From: an uncultured Bacteroides sp.
Lineage (GTDB): Bacteria > Bacteroidota > Bacteroidia > Bacteroidales > Bacteroidaceae
DNA: 64,000 nucleotides
Direction: 5' to 3'
NCBI GenBank assembly: GCA_900544675.1
Contig: UQVZ01000015.1
Span: 22,405-86,404, forward strand
The number at the start of each line of letters is the position of its first letter. The first letter of the stretch is position 1. The translations under genes were made by a program, and so were the position numbers. Shown here piece by piece: positions 43,869 through 52,084 of the stretch. Below the pieces are notes generated by a model that was not told the DNA's origin, searched no databases, and was given only the letters and a program-made list of their open reading frames with translations.

Positions 43869-44195
43869 TCAGCTTGTAATACGTTGTGATTCTTTCCGTT
43901 TATAAACTACAACGCCTCGACGGTTTATATGGTCAATCAAGTCTTTATTGCCTAAAGCATGATATAAGGACAAATCAACTTGATAAGGAAGCAGCAAGTC
44001 ATCTATCGCCAACGATAACCGAATCAGGTCTTTTCGTGATAAGTCCTTTCCCATCAAAGTTATATCAACGTCAGAAAAAGGCTTGAAGTTACCTTTTGCG
44101 CGCGAACCATAAAGGATTGCCTGTTCGATACAGCCGTTTGCTGCAAACACGTCAAGCAAACCCTTCCATTCTTTATCTGTCAATCCGTAATGCAT
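43869..44195 (-). CDS. Minimal nucleotidyltransferase (MNT), probable antitoxin
   Basis: This 108-residue protein has the nucleotidyltransferase signature GSRAKGNFKPFSDVDI at residues 30-45 (GSx and DxD-type metal site). Paired with the upstream HEPN protein it forms a two-gene module; in characterised pairs the MNT protein adenylylates the HEPN protein and neutralises it. Separated from the HEPN gene by 53 bases and from proB by 14. Confidence 0.88.
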   Translation of the reverse strand: MHYGLTDKEWKGLLDVFAANGCIEQAILYGSRAKGNFKPFSDVDITLMGKDLSRKDLIRLSLAIDDLLLPYQVDLSLYHALGNKDLIDHINRRGVVVYKRKESQRITS

Positions 44196-44248
44196 ATATC
44201 ACAATATTTTATTAGCAAGCCAAGTTTCACAAATTACAGAAACATGAC

Positions 44249-44698
44249 TTATAATTCAACCAGTTCCGACATTTTTTCTTTAAAACGGACAAACAACGGA
44301 TAATACACATGCACAATGGCTTCGTAAATTTCCTCTGCCGTTTCGGCATCATAATTATGAGAAGTCAGATTACGGTCGCCAATGGAATCCATCCACCGTT
44401 TATCCTCTATCAATCCCATACCGAAAGCCATCCGCAAAGCGTCACGCGAACCTCTTACTTCCGTATATCCTTGATACTCCGCGTAATCCTTCATCACTTT
44501 CCACGCCAATTCATGCGTATATTCAAAACGCTGTATCAAGCCCTCTTTCAACAAATAATCGACTTCCTCTTCCTTTCCTTCCTGCCGTGAAACAATCTCC
44601 ACAGCCTGTTTCAGACGCTCTACAGCTTTACGGTAATTGTTGAAACGCTGTATCCAACGTATGTCATTGTCTGTTGCTTTATCCATAATTGTCTGCAT
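44249..44698 (-). CDS. HEPN-domain protein (HI0074 family), probable toxin
   Basis: This 149-residue helical protein is of the nucleotidyltransferase substrate-binding type. The HEPN motif R-x4-H is present as RNLTSH (Arg109 to His114) followed by NYD, the residues that form an RNase site in active HEPN toxins and that are AMPylation targets. It precedes the MNT gene in the usual order. Met at residue 5 is an alternative start. Whether it is a true toxin or a housekeeping pair cannot be told from sequence. Confidence 0.87.
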   Translation of the reverse strand: MQTIMDKATDNDIRWIQRFNNYRKAVERLKQAVEIVSRQEGKEEEVDYLLKEGLIQRFEYTHELAWKVMKDYAEYQGYTEVRGSRDALRMAFGMGLIEDKRWMDSIGDRNLTSHNYDAETAEEIYEAIVHVYYPLFVRFKEKMSELVEL

Positions 44699-44718
44699 TT
44701 ATACCAAGACCTGTGTAG

Positions 44719-44726
44719 CAAATGTA
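44719..44726 (-). promoter_or_regulatory. -7 promoter element for the HEPN-MNT pair
   Basis: TACATTTG on the minus strand matches TAnnTTTG, about 20 bases before the HEPN ATG. Confidence 0.55.
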
Positions 44727-45030
44727 CGGATTTTCTTTGGAATAACTGCATAAGTAACATAACAAAATAAGTTCTTTCTTTAAGGCAATAACAGTTTCAC
44801 CCTATTTCAATATAGTGAAACAAGTGTTTCACCTATAAGAAACAGTTGTTTCACCTAGCTGAAACACTTGTTTCAACTATAAGAAACTGCCTGAAACTAC
44901 TGGTTGCATCAGGGAAGCAGATAAAAGACCTTGTCTGAAGAGACAGATCCAGGCAGGAAATCGGATGGGTTCATTCCTTACACAGATAGGGAATGCAAGA
45001 AAATGCAGAAACGGAACTACGGAACTCAAC
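44727..45030. other. Divergent intergenic region with GAAACA array
   Basis: About 300 bases between the HEPN gene and the HAD gene without a supported gene; it holds the palindrome array listed next and the HAD promoter at its end. Confidence 0.5.
44790..44905. repeat. Array of GAAACA-NN-TGTTTC palindromes, copy 2
   Basis: Three palindromes occur at 44815-44832 (GTGAAACAAGTGTTTCAC), 44839-44854 and 44859-44875, about 22 bases apart, with CACCTAT/CACCTAG linkers and outer half-sites AACAGTTTCACC and CTGAAACT. Same family as 19921-20035. Confidence 0.85.
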
Positions 45031-45061
45031 TTGTAATTTTCCGCAAAAAATTCTACCTTTG
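45031..45061 (+). promoter_or_regulatory. Promoter for the HAD phosphatase gene
   Basis: TTG (45031-45033) and TACCTTTG (45054-45061) are separated by 20 bases, 24 bases before the ATG. Confidence 0.65.
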
Positions 45062-45084
45062 CGCACGAAAATATAAGTCAGATT

Positions 45085-45867
45085 ATGGTCAAAGCAATCT
45101 TTTTCGATATAGACGGCACACTCGTCTCATTCAAGACACATACGATTCCCCAATCTACCCGTGACGCTTTGGCACAGCTCCGCGAAAAGGGAATCAAGGT
45201 ATTCATTTCTACAGGACGGCCTAAGATATTGATGATGAAAGCGGTGGGCGACCTGCCTTTCGATGGCTATATCACCCTGAACGGCGTGCATTGCTTCACC
45301 TCTACCGGGCAGGACATTTACAAAGACCGTATTCCGGCAGATGATATCGAACGCCTCATCCGGTTCAACAAGCAGCGTCCGGATATCCCGTTTGTCTTTG
45401 TACACGATGATACCTGGTTCATTACTGGCGTAAACGAAGCGGTGCAGGAAGTAGCCGACCTGATTGAAATCACCATTCCTCCCGTCCGTCCCATCGAATA
45501 TGCACGCGACAAGGAAATCATGCAAATCATGGGCTACTTCAAGGCAGGCGACGACGATGAAGTATTTGCCAACGTACTGAAACATTGCGAGCCGATGCGC
45601 TGGTATCCGCTCTTTGCCGACATCATCGCGCGAGGGAACAGCAAGAGCCACGGCATCGACAAGGTCATCGCACATTATGGCATCGACCTGAAAGATACCA
45701 TGGCGTTCGGCGATGGCGGCAATGACATCCCTATGCTCCGTCATGCAGGCATCGGTGTGGCTATGGGCAACGCTGCCCCCGAAGTGCAGAATGCCTCCGA
45801 CTTCGTAACCACCTCGGTAGACGAGGACGGCATCCTGAACGCCTTGAAGCATTTCGGCGTGTTGTGA
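45085..45867 (+). CDS. HAD-superfamily Cof-type sugar/nucleotide phosphatase
   Basis: This 260-residue protein has the HAD motifs FFDIDGTLVS (nucleophile Asp8), ISTGRP, the Lys in NSKSHGIDKVI, and FGDGGNDIPML, with a C2B-type cap between. Family members dephosphorylate sugar phosphates, FMN or PLP in the cytoplasm. Monocistronic, with its own promoter; substrate not predictable. Confidence 0.9.
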   Translation: MVKAIFFDIDGTLVSFKTHTIPQSTRDALAQLREKGIKVFISTGRPKILMMKAVGDLPFDGYITLNGVHCFTSTGQDIYKDRIPADDIERLIRFNKQRPDIPFVFVHDDTWFITGVNEAVQEVADLIEITIPPVRPIEYARDKEIMQIMGYFKAGDDDEVFANVLKHCEPMRWYPLFADIIARGNSKSHGIDKVIAHYGIDLKDTMAFGDGGNDIPMLRHAGIGVAMGNAAPEVQNASDFVTTSVDEDGILNALKHFGVL

Positions 45868-45870
45868 TTG

Positions 45871-46190
45871 TTTTCACCACAGATTACACAGATTTTTTTC
45901 TTCAATGGATTACGCAGATTAACAAATTTATTTCTCTGTGCCTCCGTGTCTCTGTGTTCGATTTTATTTGAAACGCAGATTCACGCAGATTATTCTTTTC
46001 ACCACAGATTACACAGATTAAATAAATTAATTCTCTGTGCTTCCGTGTCTCTGTGTTCAAATTAAAAAGAAAATCTCCGTGCGCTTTGCTCTCTCTAAAA
46101 ATAGAAAACTTTGCGTCTCAGCGCCTCTGCGTTCAATTTAATTAAACGCGGATTTGTTATTAATTTAATTAATCTGTGTAATCCGTGGTG
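45871..46190 (+). repeat. Dispersed intergenic repeat, copy 2 (plus orientation, internally duplicated)
   Basis: The region between the convergent HAD and methyltransferase genes is filled with this element. Its first 65 bases are identical to the reverse complement of 33236-33300; an internal second copy of the CACCACAGATTACACAGATT block starts near 45998, the TTTGCGTCTCAGCGCC block lies at 46110-46130, and the end (about 46170-46190, AATCTGTGTAATCCGTGGTG) inverts the beginning. No coding capacity. Confidence 0.85.
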
Positions 46191-46197
46191 AAAAAAA

Positions 46198-46926
46198 TCA
46201 GCACAATGAAAGCCGTGCCAGATAATCGTAATGCTCGCCTTCCTGCACCTTTTCTACCCGGAAACCATACGGAGTGGCGTATGCCGAGAGGGTATCGAAA
46301 TCGATGTAAAGCCAGTCGAACGGTTCTCCCTTTACCTTGCCATACTGCATCTGGAAATCCACTTCGCCATAATAGTCCGCCGCCAAGTCGATGAGATAGC
46401 TCCCGTCCTCGTCTTCGTACAGGTAACGGAGGTCGCTCGAGTCCATCAGTACGCATCCGCCCGGAGCCAACAGTTGTTTTACGCGCATCAGGAAAGCGTG
46501 CATGTTCTTCAGCTTGCCGATGATGCCCGAACCGTTCATCAGCATCAGGATGGTATCAAACTGCCCGGTGAAACCCATGTCAAATACATTAGTCAGACGC
46601 GCATTCAGTCCGCGTTGCTTCATCACCTCTACCGATAAAGGTGAGATGTCGATAGCCAGGCTCTCCTTGCCCAAGGTCTGCAACGCCAGCGAATGGCATC
46701 CGCTCCCCGCCCCTACATCCAGTATTCGTCCGTGTGCCAGCCGCAAGGCGGTTTGCTCCAGCAAAGGCATCTGCTCTAAGGTGCGGAACAGTTCGCTTAC
46801 AGGCAACTCGTCTTCATCAAACTGGGAAGAAAATACCCGTAGCTTGCCGGCTTCCCCGGTCGTGAAATATTCGTAAATAGCCCGTCCCATCGGGTCTCTA
46901 TCTTCAGTCAAATTATGTTTTCTCAT
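46198..46926 (-). CDS. Class I SAM-dependent methyltransferase
   Basis: This 242-residue protein has the SAM-binding motif ILDVGAGSGCHSLAL near residue 70, the acidic SLAIDISPLSVEVM, and FDTILMLMNGSGIIG, with a C-terminal unit that includes paired beta strands (GEVDFQMQYGKVKGEPFDWLYID). Substrate unknown. It is monocistronic, with the -7 element TAAGTTTG at 46948-46955 upstream. Confidence 0.85.
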   Translation of the reverse strand: MRKHNLTEDRDPMGRAIYEYFTTGEAGKLRVFSSQFDEDELPVSELFRTLEQMPLLEQTALRLAHGRILDVGAGSGCHSLALQTLGKESLAIDISPLSVEVMKQRGLNARLTNVFDMGFTGQFDTILMLMNGSGIIGKLKNMHAFLMRVKQLLAPGGCVLMDSSDLRYLYEDEDGSYLIDLAADYYGEVDFQMQYGKVKGEPFDWLYIDFDTLSAYATPYGFRVEKVQEGEHYDYLARLSLC

Positions 46927-46997
46927 GATATGATGCTAAAAGTCGGGCAAACTTACACATTTTCCGCGGAACTTACCGTAGATTATCTGACAAAATG

Positions 46998-47035
46998 TAA
47001 AAAAGCGGCCAGTTTCTTCACGAGACCAACCGCTT
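46998..47035 (-). terminator. Terminator after the duplicated-domain protein gene
   Basis: On the minus strand AAGCGG (47035-47030) pairs with CCGCTT (47008-47003), followed by TTTTTT. It resembles the hairpin at 49877-49910 in arm sequence and in flanking AATAAAA. Confidence 0.7.
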
Positions 47036-47070
47036 CATGGAAATAAAAACGACACTTACTATTCTTTATC

Positions 47071-48054
47071 CTATTCATTCCCTTCCCAAGGTATGGAAAC
47101 TTCCTTTATTTCGAATCCCTGAAACTGATAAGTATCCAGCTTGAGCAGCTTAATCGTTTTCGCCTTTTTGCTGACACCTTTCAACGTAATGGTGCACTTC
47201 ACGGGAATTTCAGGAGGCACGCCAACACCCAGCGAACTGATGTCTCTTCCGCTCAAAGTCACTTCATTCTCGCCAAACTCGTACAGATTTCCTTCATCGT
47301 CCCAAGCACGGCCTCTTCCGCTATTCAATCCTATTTCTTCTTCGGTGGTGTTAGTCATCGTGAATTCGATGACCAAGTTGTTTCCTCCTTCCAAGTAACT
47401 CTCCTTGTATTCCAGTTTCAACTTGCGGGTGGGCGAAAGCAGGCTGACCGAAGCCTGTTCGCCTTGCTCCGCAGCATCCGTATTGCTCTGAACAAGTTCC
47501 TGTCCACGTGTAATGGGTATATCCTTTACTTCAAAACCCTGATACTGATGTGTGTCGATAGTCAGTGTCTTGATGGAAGTAGCCTCGTCGCTTACATTCT
47601 TCAGGCGGATTAAAGCCTTGACAGGAATTTCAGGCGGCACGCCTACTCCCGTCGGGCTTACGCTTCTCCCTCCGACAGAAAAGTAGCGGTCATCAAATTC
47701 ATACAGATTTCCTTGGTCATCATACGCTTTTCCACGTCCCCAGTTCAAGCCGAGTTCCTTATCGGTGGTATTGGTCATCTTCAACTGAATCACAATGTCG
47801 TGCCCTTCATCGTAACATTGCACAAACTCCAGCTTCAGGTCGCGCGTAGGAGACACGGTGCGTGTTTCCCCGTTTTCAGCCGTGGTGGTTTCTTTCCCTT
47901 CCAGCGTATTGTTGACTCCCTCCAATGCTTCGTTGGTATCGTCAAGTATCTTGTCTACTTTCTTGAAAAAGTTCTCCAGCTTGCTTTGTGCCTGCACTTC
48001 CGAAGCCATCAGGAAGAAACAAGCACAACCCATAATAATCGTTCTCGTCTTCAT
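47071..48054 (-). CDS. Secreted protein with two tandem copies of a beta domain
   Basis: This 327-residue protein has a signal peptide (to VQAQ, residue about 23), a short helical linker (residues 24-52), and two copies of a domain of about 115 residues. Matching pairs are SPTRDLKLEFVQCYDEG / SPTRKLKLEYKESYLEG, MTNTTDKELGLNWGRG / MTNTTEEEIGLNSGRG, and VGVPPEIPVKALIRL / VGVPPEIPVKCTITL. The fold is probably an immunoglobulin-like (DUF4352-like) sandwich. Function unknown. Its upstream region shares an 82-bp block with the LRR operon at 54 kb. Confidence 0.8.
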   Translation of the reverse strand: MKTRTIIMGCACFFLMASEVQAQSKLENFFKKVDKILDDTNEALEGVNNTLEGKETTTAENGETRTVSPTRDLKLEFVQCYDEGHDIVIQLKMTNTTDKELGLNWGRGKAYDDQGNLYEFDDRYFSVGGRSVSPTGVGVPPEIPVKALIRLKNVSDEATSIKTLTIDTHQYQGFEVKDIPITRGQELVQSNTDAAEQGEQASVSLLSPTRKLKLEYKESYLEGGNNLVIEFTMTNTTEEEIGLNSGRGRAWDDEGNLYEFGENEVTLSGRDISSLGVGVPPEIPVKCTITLKGVSKKAKTIKLLKLDTYQFQGFEIKEVSIPWEGNE

Positions 48055-48127
48055 CTTTCTATTCTATTTTTAAGCTTGATAAAACATTGCTATTTTGTCT
48101 ATAAACAATATACTATACTTTATATTG

Positions 48128-48209
48128 AATGTATTTTCACAAAGTAAAGCATTTATCGGAAATATTTTTGTCACCTAAAACAGTGATTTTTCTTTCGGAT
48201 AGAAGAAAA
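48128..48209 (-). promoter_or_regulatory. Shared promoter block, copy 1
   Basis: An 82-base segment, 73 bases before the ATG at 48054, aligns without gaps to 54142-54223 with 9 mismatches; 34 central bases are identical, including TCACCTAAAACAGTGA. On the minus strand TTACTTTG (48140-48147), a near -7 element, is conserved in both. Confidence 0.8.
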
Positions 48210-48378
48210 CCGACCCGCTTTTTTGCCGATTTCATAAAGCCATGACCTCTGACTACCGATTACAATCTATGACCATGCATGTATTTTGCAGAAATAACTA
48301 TGTTGGCTAAAGTGAGTTATAATTTGCCAAATCATAAAAATATCATGCGATTTGGCAATTTATATGGATTATTTGCGC
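48210..48378. other. Intergenic region upstream of the AAA ATPase gene
   Basis: AATTTGCCAAATC (48321-48333) and GATTTGGCAATT (48349-48360) are inverted arms with 15 bases between, ending 18 bases before the -7 element of the downstream gene; a candidate operator. The remainder shows nothing else. Confidence 0.6.
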
Positions 48379-48386
48379 TATTTTTG
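48379..48386 (+). promoter_or_regulatory. -7 promoter element for the AAA ATPase gene
   Basis: TATTTTTG matches TAnnTTTG, 21 bases before the ATG at 48408. Confidence 0.55.
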
Positions 48387-48407
48387 TGGAAACAAAATTC
48401 AAATATT

Positions 48408-49823
48408 ATGATAATAGGGCGAAAAGAAGAACAGAAAACATTGCTTTCTGCAGCACAGTCGGAGTATTCGGAGTTGATAGCAGTATATGGCCGTAGGCGC
48501 GTAGGTAAGACCTTTCTTATTCGTGAAACCTTTGGCTATAAGTTTACATTCCAGCATACCGGTCTGGCTAATGGCAGAATCAAAGACCAGCTGTTCAGTT
48601 TTGCCATCTCACTCCGTGATGCCGGTTACGACGATTGCCCGACACCGCAATCGTGGTTGGAGGCATTCAGCCTGTTGTCTCACTTTTTGAAAAACTCAAC
48701 AGACGAGAAGAAAATTGTCTTCCTTGATGAACTTCCGTGGATGGATACTCCACGTTCAAATTTCATTTCGGCTTTTGAACATTTCTGGAATGGCTGGGCA
48801 TCAGCCCGAAAGGATATAGTTTTGATTATATGCGGCTCTGCTACATCGTGGATCATCAACAAGGTGATTAACGACCATGGAGGGCTTCATAATCGTGTGA
48901 CGCAGCGTATAGCCCTGCAACCCTTTACGCTGAAAGAGTGCGAAATGTTTGCCCAAAGCAAGGGGCTTGAAATAAGCCGGTACCAGATTGCCGAGTGCTA
49001 TATGATATTGGGAGGCATACCGTTTTACTGGAACTTACTTGAAAAAGGACTTAGTCTTGCTCAAAATATCGACAAGTTTTTCTTTGCCAGGAATGGCAAA
49101 TTGGCAAATGAGTTCAACCAACTCTATGCTTCGCTGTTTAAATCGCCTGAACAATATATAGATGTGGTAACGGCTCTTGGCAGGAAAAAGGCCGGTATGA
49201 CCCGTGAAGAAATCAGAACCGCCATAGACAAGCCGAGCAATGGTGCGTTGAGTAAGGTGCTTGATGAGTTGGAGTACTGCGGATTTATAAGGAAATACAA
49301 TGGTTATGGCAAAAAGACAAAGGAGGCAATCTATCAATTAATCGATAACTATACGCTCTTTTATTTCAAGTTTATTCAGCAAAACAAGAACAATGATGAG
49401 CATTTCTGGTCGGCATCTATAGATTCTGCGATGCATCGTGCGTGGAGTGGTCTGGCTTTTGAACGTCTGTGTATGGCTCATACCCGGCAAATCAAGGCGG
49501 GATTGGGTATTTCAGGCGTGTTGAGCAACATCTACTCATGGCGAAAAGAAGCGGATGAAAATGGCGAAGGGGCACAAATTGATTTGCTGATAGACCGCAA
49601 TGACCAGGTGATAAATATCTGTGAAATGAAATACGCTTTGTCGGAGTTTACCATTGATGCCGAGTACGAACGTAATCTTCGTAACAAAAAGAGTGCGTTC
49701 ATCGAGTCAACCCATACCCGCAAGACTGTGCATATTACAATGGTAACAACCTATGGGATTCGTCAGAACGCTCATTCGGGAATCGTACAAAGTGAGATAA
49801 CATTAGAGGATTTATTCGCGTAG
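48408..49823 (+). CDS. AAA-type ATPase with DUF234/PD-(D/E)XK-like C-terminus
   Basis: This 471-residue protein has an N-terminal ATPase_2-type P-loop, YGRRRVGKTFL (residues about 27-37), Walker B KIVFLDELPWMD, and sensor region IICGSATSWI; a middle winged helix (MTREEIRTAIDKPSNGALSKVLDELEYCGFIRK); and a C-terminal DUF234-like region with GAQIDLLIDR..INICEMKYA, a pattern of PD-(D/E)XK nucleases (Asp, then ExK). Such proteins are widespread in Bacteroidetes and archaea, of unknown role, often accessory. Starts further upstream exist but would pass through the promoter. It lies alone, opposite to its neighbours. Confidence 0.85.
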   Translation: MIIGRKEEQKTLLSAAQSEYSELIAVYGRRRVGKTFLIRETFGYKFTFQHTGLANGRIKDQLFSFAISLRDAGYDDCPTPQSWLEAFSLLSHFLKNSTDEKKIVFLDELPWMDTPRSNFISAFEHFWNGWASARKDIVLIICGSATSWIINKVINDHGGLHNRVTQRIALQPFTLKECEMFAQSKGLEISRYQIAECYMILGGIPFYWNLLEKGLSLAQNIDKFFFARNGKLANEFNQLYASLFKSPEQYIDVVTALGRKKAGMTREEIRTAIDKPSNGALSKVLDELEYCGFIRKYNGYGKKTKEAIYQLIDNYTLFYFKFIQQNKNNDEHFWSASIDSAMHRAWSGLAFERLCMAHTRQIKAGLGISGVLSNIYSWRKEADENGEGAQIDLLIDRNDQVINICEMKYALSEFTIDAEYERNLRNKKSAFIESTHTRKTVHITMVTTYGIRQNAHSGIVQSEITLEDLFA

Positions 49824-49874
49824 CGGGCAATCTTCTCCTCTCCGAACATTGATGTACTGTTACCGCCATTCAGC

Positions 49875-49910
49875 AAAAGCGGCCAGCCTTCATACAAAGG
49901 CCGACCGCTT
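49875..49910 (-). terminator. Terminator after the LRR operon
   Basis: AAGCGGCCAGCCTT (49877-49890) pairs with AAGGCCGACCGCTT (49897-49910) with two non-Watson-Crick positions, followed on the minus strand by TTTTG. Related to the hairpin at 46998-47035. Confidence 0.65.
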
Positions 49911-49952
49911 CCTAGTAATAAAACAACATTTAGTATGATAAAACTGCTACGG

Positions 49953-52073
49953 TTATTGGACTACGGCGGTAACGTTTTCGTTATTCCATTCCCATTGCAC
50001 ATCCTCCCACATCGGTTGTTGTTCGGCAGTCAAATACAAAGTCAAAGGAATCGGATTAGACCCTGCATCTTGCTGATTTCCACAATAGATCCATTGCAAA
50101 TTCGGATTATGAGTAATGTCCAATTCCGAAAGCTGACAACCATAACATTCTAATTGAATTAAATTCACCTTCTCACTTAAATCCAACGAAGTGATTGGAG
50201 AGTATGTAACATATAAAGACTCTAAAGCATTATTCTCTGTTATATTCAATGATTTCAAAGAACTGCCACCACACATAAGCTCCTGTAATTTCAGATTGCG
50301 ACTGAAATCCAATTCTGTAATGTCATGACTGAAGGCACGCAAATATTCCAACTGGTCATTTTGACTAACATCCAATGAAGTAATCCCACAATACGCACAG
50401 TCCAAACGAACCAGATTTTTCAACTTACTTACATCCAATTTATCTATTTGTACATACAAATCCCCACAATACAACTCTTCTAACATTTCATTATTACTAG
50501 GATCTATCTTCACTGCTGTACATGAACAATACAACTTTTTTAACTTAAGATTTTGACTAACATCCAATGATGTTAAATTAGGGCAATTACTTACCTCCAA
50601 TTCCTCCAAATTTGGATTTTGAGTAACATCTAACGAAGAAACCAAATTACAAGGCTCTAAACTTGACCAAGAAACAGTACTTAACGTTAACTGCTTAAGC
50701 TGAGGAAGTTTAGTCACATCAAGCTCAACAAGTTGGTTGTCACCACATAGAAGGACCTCAAGGCTATCATTACTCCCCACATTCAAACTTGTCAGTTGAT
50801 TATCCACGCAACTAAGAGTAACCAAATTTGTATTTTCAGAGACATCCAATGTCTGCAATTTATTTTCTGCACATTCTAAACAAGTTAAATCCTTCAAAGA
50901 AGAAACATCCAGCGTTTGTAATCCCAAACCTGATACATATAGCTCTTTTACTTTAGTGAAATTTTCAAGTCCATCCAAATTATCTACTGCTTCATCAAAA
51001 CTCAAGAACAAAGTAGTTACCTGATTAATCTTTTCTTGATTGTCCGCAACATTGACGAAACCATTATCATCCCGTTCAAAAGTCAATCCGTTCTGTTCTT
51101 CTGCCATACGAATCAACGGCAAATTCGCAATCACTCCTTCCTCGATATCTTTTTTCCAAATCAAATCACCAGTCTGGCTCTGTACCACATTAAACCAATA
51201 ACGTTTGCCGGCTTCAAACCCTTCAGACAAAATTACTGAAGACGATTTGTTTCCACCTATACTGACAGATACTGCTGTCTCGGCATTGGAATTCGGGAAG
51301 AACAACAAATAGAAATCTACCGTTCTGCCGGAAGGTACGGTCAACCCACTGAATCCCAAGCTAACGGAAGGAAGAGTATTGGAAACTTGACCTGTATGTT
51401 TCTGCAAATCGAAAGCCAAAATTTTGCCAAAACAATTCAAATTCGCGTCGCTATTTAACGCAACCGTAGAAATGGCCAAGTCATCTTGGGTAGCATTGGT
51501 ATACGAAATACGAGCCATCGCGCAAAGATGCTTGAATATCAGACTGGTATTTGCGCCATCCATAATCGTATCGGCATACATAAACATGCTTTGACGCATA
51601 TAGTTTTTCCAATCTTCATCCGAACCATCGGTCATAGTTATCTCCGGCATAGTAAGCGTTACTGTACCACTGGCCGCATTAGCTTCCTGAGCGGGATAGA
51701 CAGCAGTAACCTCCGCATCTTGCGCCAATTCCCCTTCGCCAATAAAAGTAGCTTCCGCACTGGGATTTTCTTCACTATAGCCGGAAATAGTGAAAACGCT
51801 CGGCGCATAACCGGCACTCTTATCGTACAGCGTAAAGCTATCACCATCGTTCCACATAAAGATTTCCTGGCTTTCGTCCGCATTGCCTAATTCTACTTGC
51901 GCACGGCTTTGCGGAGTATCATAACTGCCCATTACGGCACGCAACACCGTAGTACCTTCTGCTGCAGGAGTTTGCACATCTTCTATTATCTCTTCATTTT
52001 GACAAGCAGCCGTCATCAAAGCCAAAGGCAAAGCTGCCATCCATACTTTTTTTATCATATATCGTGTTTTCAT
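49953..52073 (-). CDS. Fimbrillin-like lipoprotein with C-terminal leucine-rich repeats
   Basis: This 706-residue protein has a lipobox (MTAAC, Cys about 24). Residues about 40-310 resemble the Mfa/fimbrillin-type sandwich of Bacteroidetes surface proteins (RAVMGSY, FMWNDGDSFTLYD, FYLLFFPNSN, YWFNVVQSQ). From about 360 on it has some 14 leucine-rich repeats of 20-22 residues of the form LDVSxNxxLxxLxCxxN. It is probably surface-anchored and binds a protein or glycan. It is 11 bases downstream of the second LRR gene with an AGGAG site. Confidence 0.85.
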   Translation of the reverse strand: MKTRYMIKKVWMAALPLALMTAACQNEEIIEDVQTPAAEGTTVLRAVMGSYDTPQSRAQVELGNADESQEIFMWNDGDSFTLYDKSAGYAPSVFTISGYSEENPSAEATFIGEGELAQDAEVTAVYPAQEANAASGTVTLTMPEITMTDGSDEDWKNYMRQSMFMYADTIMDGANTSLIFKHLCAMARISYTNATQDDLAISTVALNSDANLNCFGKILAFDLQKHTGQVSNTLPSVSLGFSGLTVPSGRTVDFYLLFFPNSNAETAVSVSIGGNKSSSVILSEGFEAGKRYWFNVVQSQTGDLIWKKDIEEGVIANLPLIRMAEEQNGLTFERDDNGFVNVADNQEKINQVTTLFLSFDEAVDNLDGLENFTKVKELYVSGLGLQTLDVSSLKDLTCLECAENKLQTLDVSENTNLVTLSCVDNQLTSLNVGSNDSLEVLLCGDNQLVELDVTKLPQLKQLTLSTVSWSSLEPCNLVSSLDVTQNPNLEELEVSNCPNLTSLDVSQNLKLKKLYCSCTAVKIDPSNNEMLEELYCGDLYVQIDKLDVSKLKNLVRLDCAYCGITSLDVSQNDQLEYLRAFSHDITELDFSRNLKLQELMCGGSSLKSLNITENNALESLYVTYSPITSLDLSEKVNLIQLECYGCQLSELDITHNPNLQWIYCGNQQDAGSNPIPLTLYLTAEQQPMWEDVQWEWNNENVTAVVQ

Positions 52074-52084
52074 AATCTCCTTAT

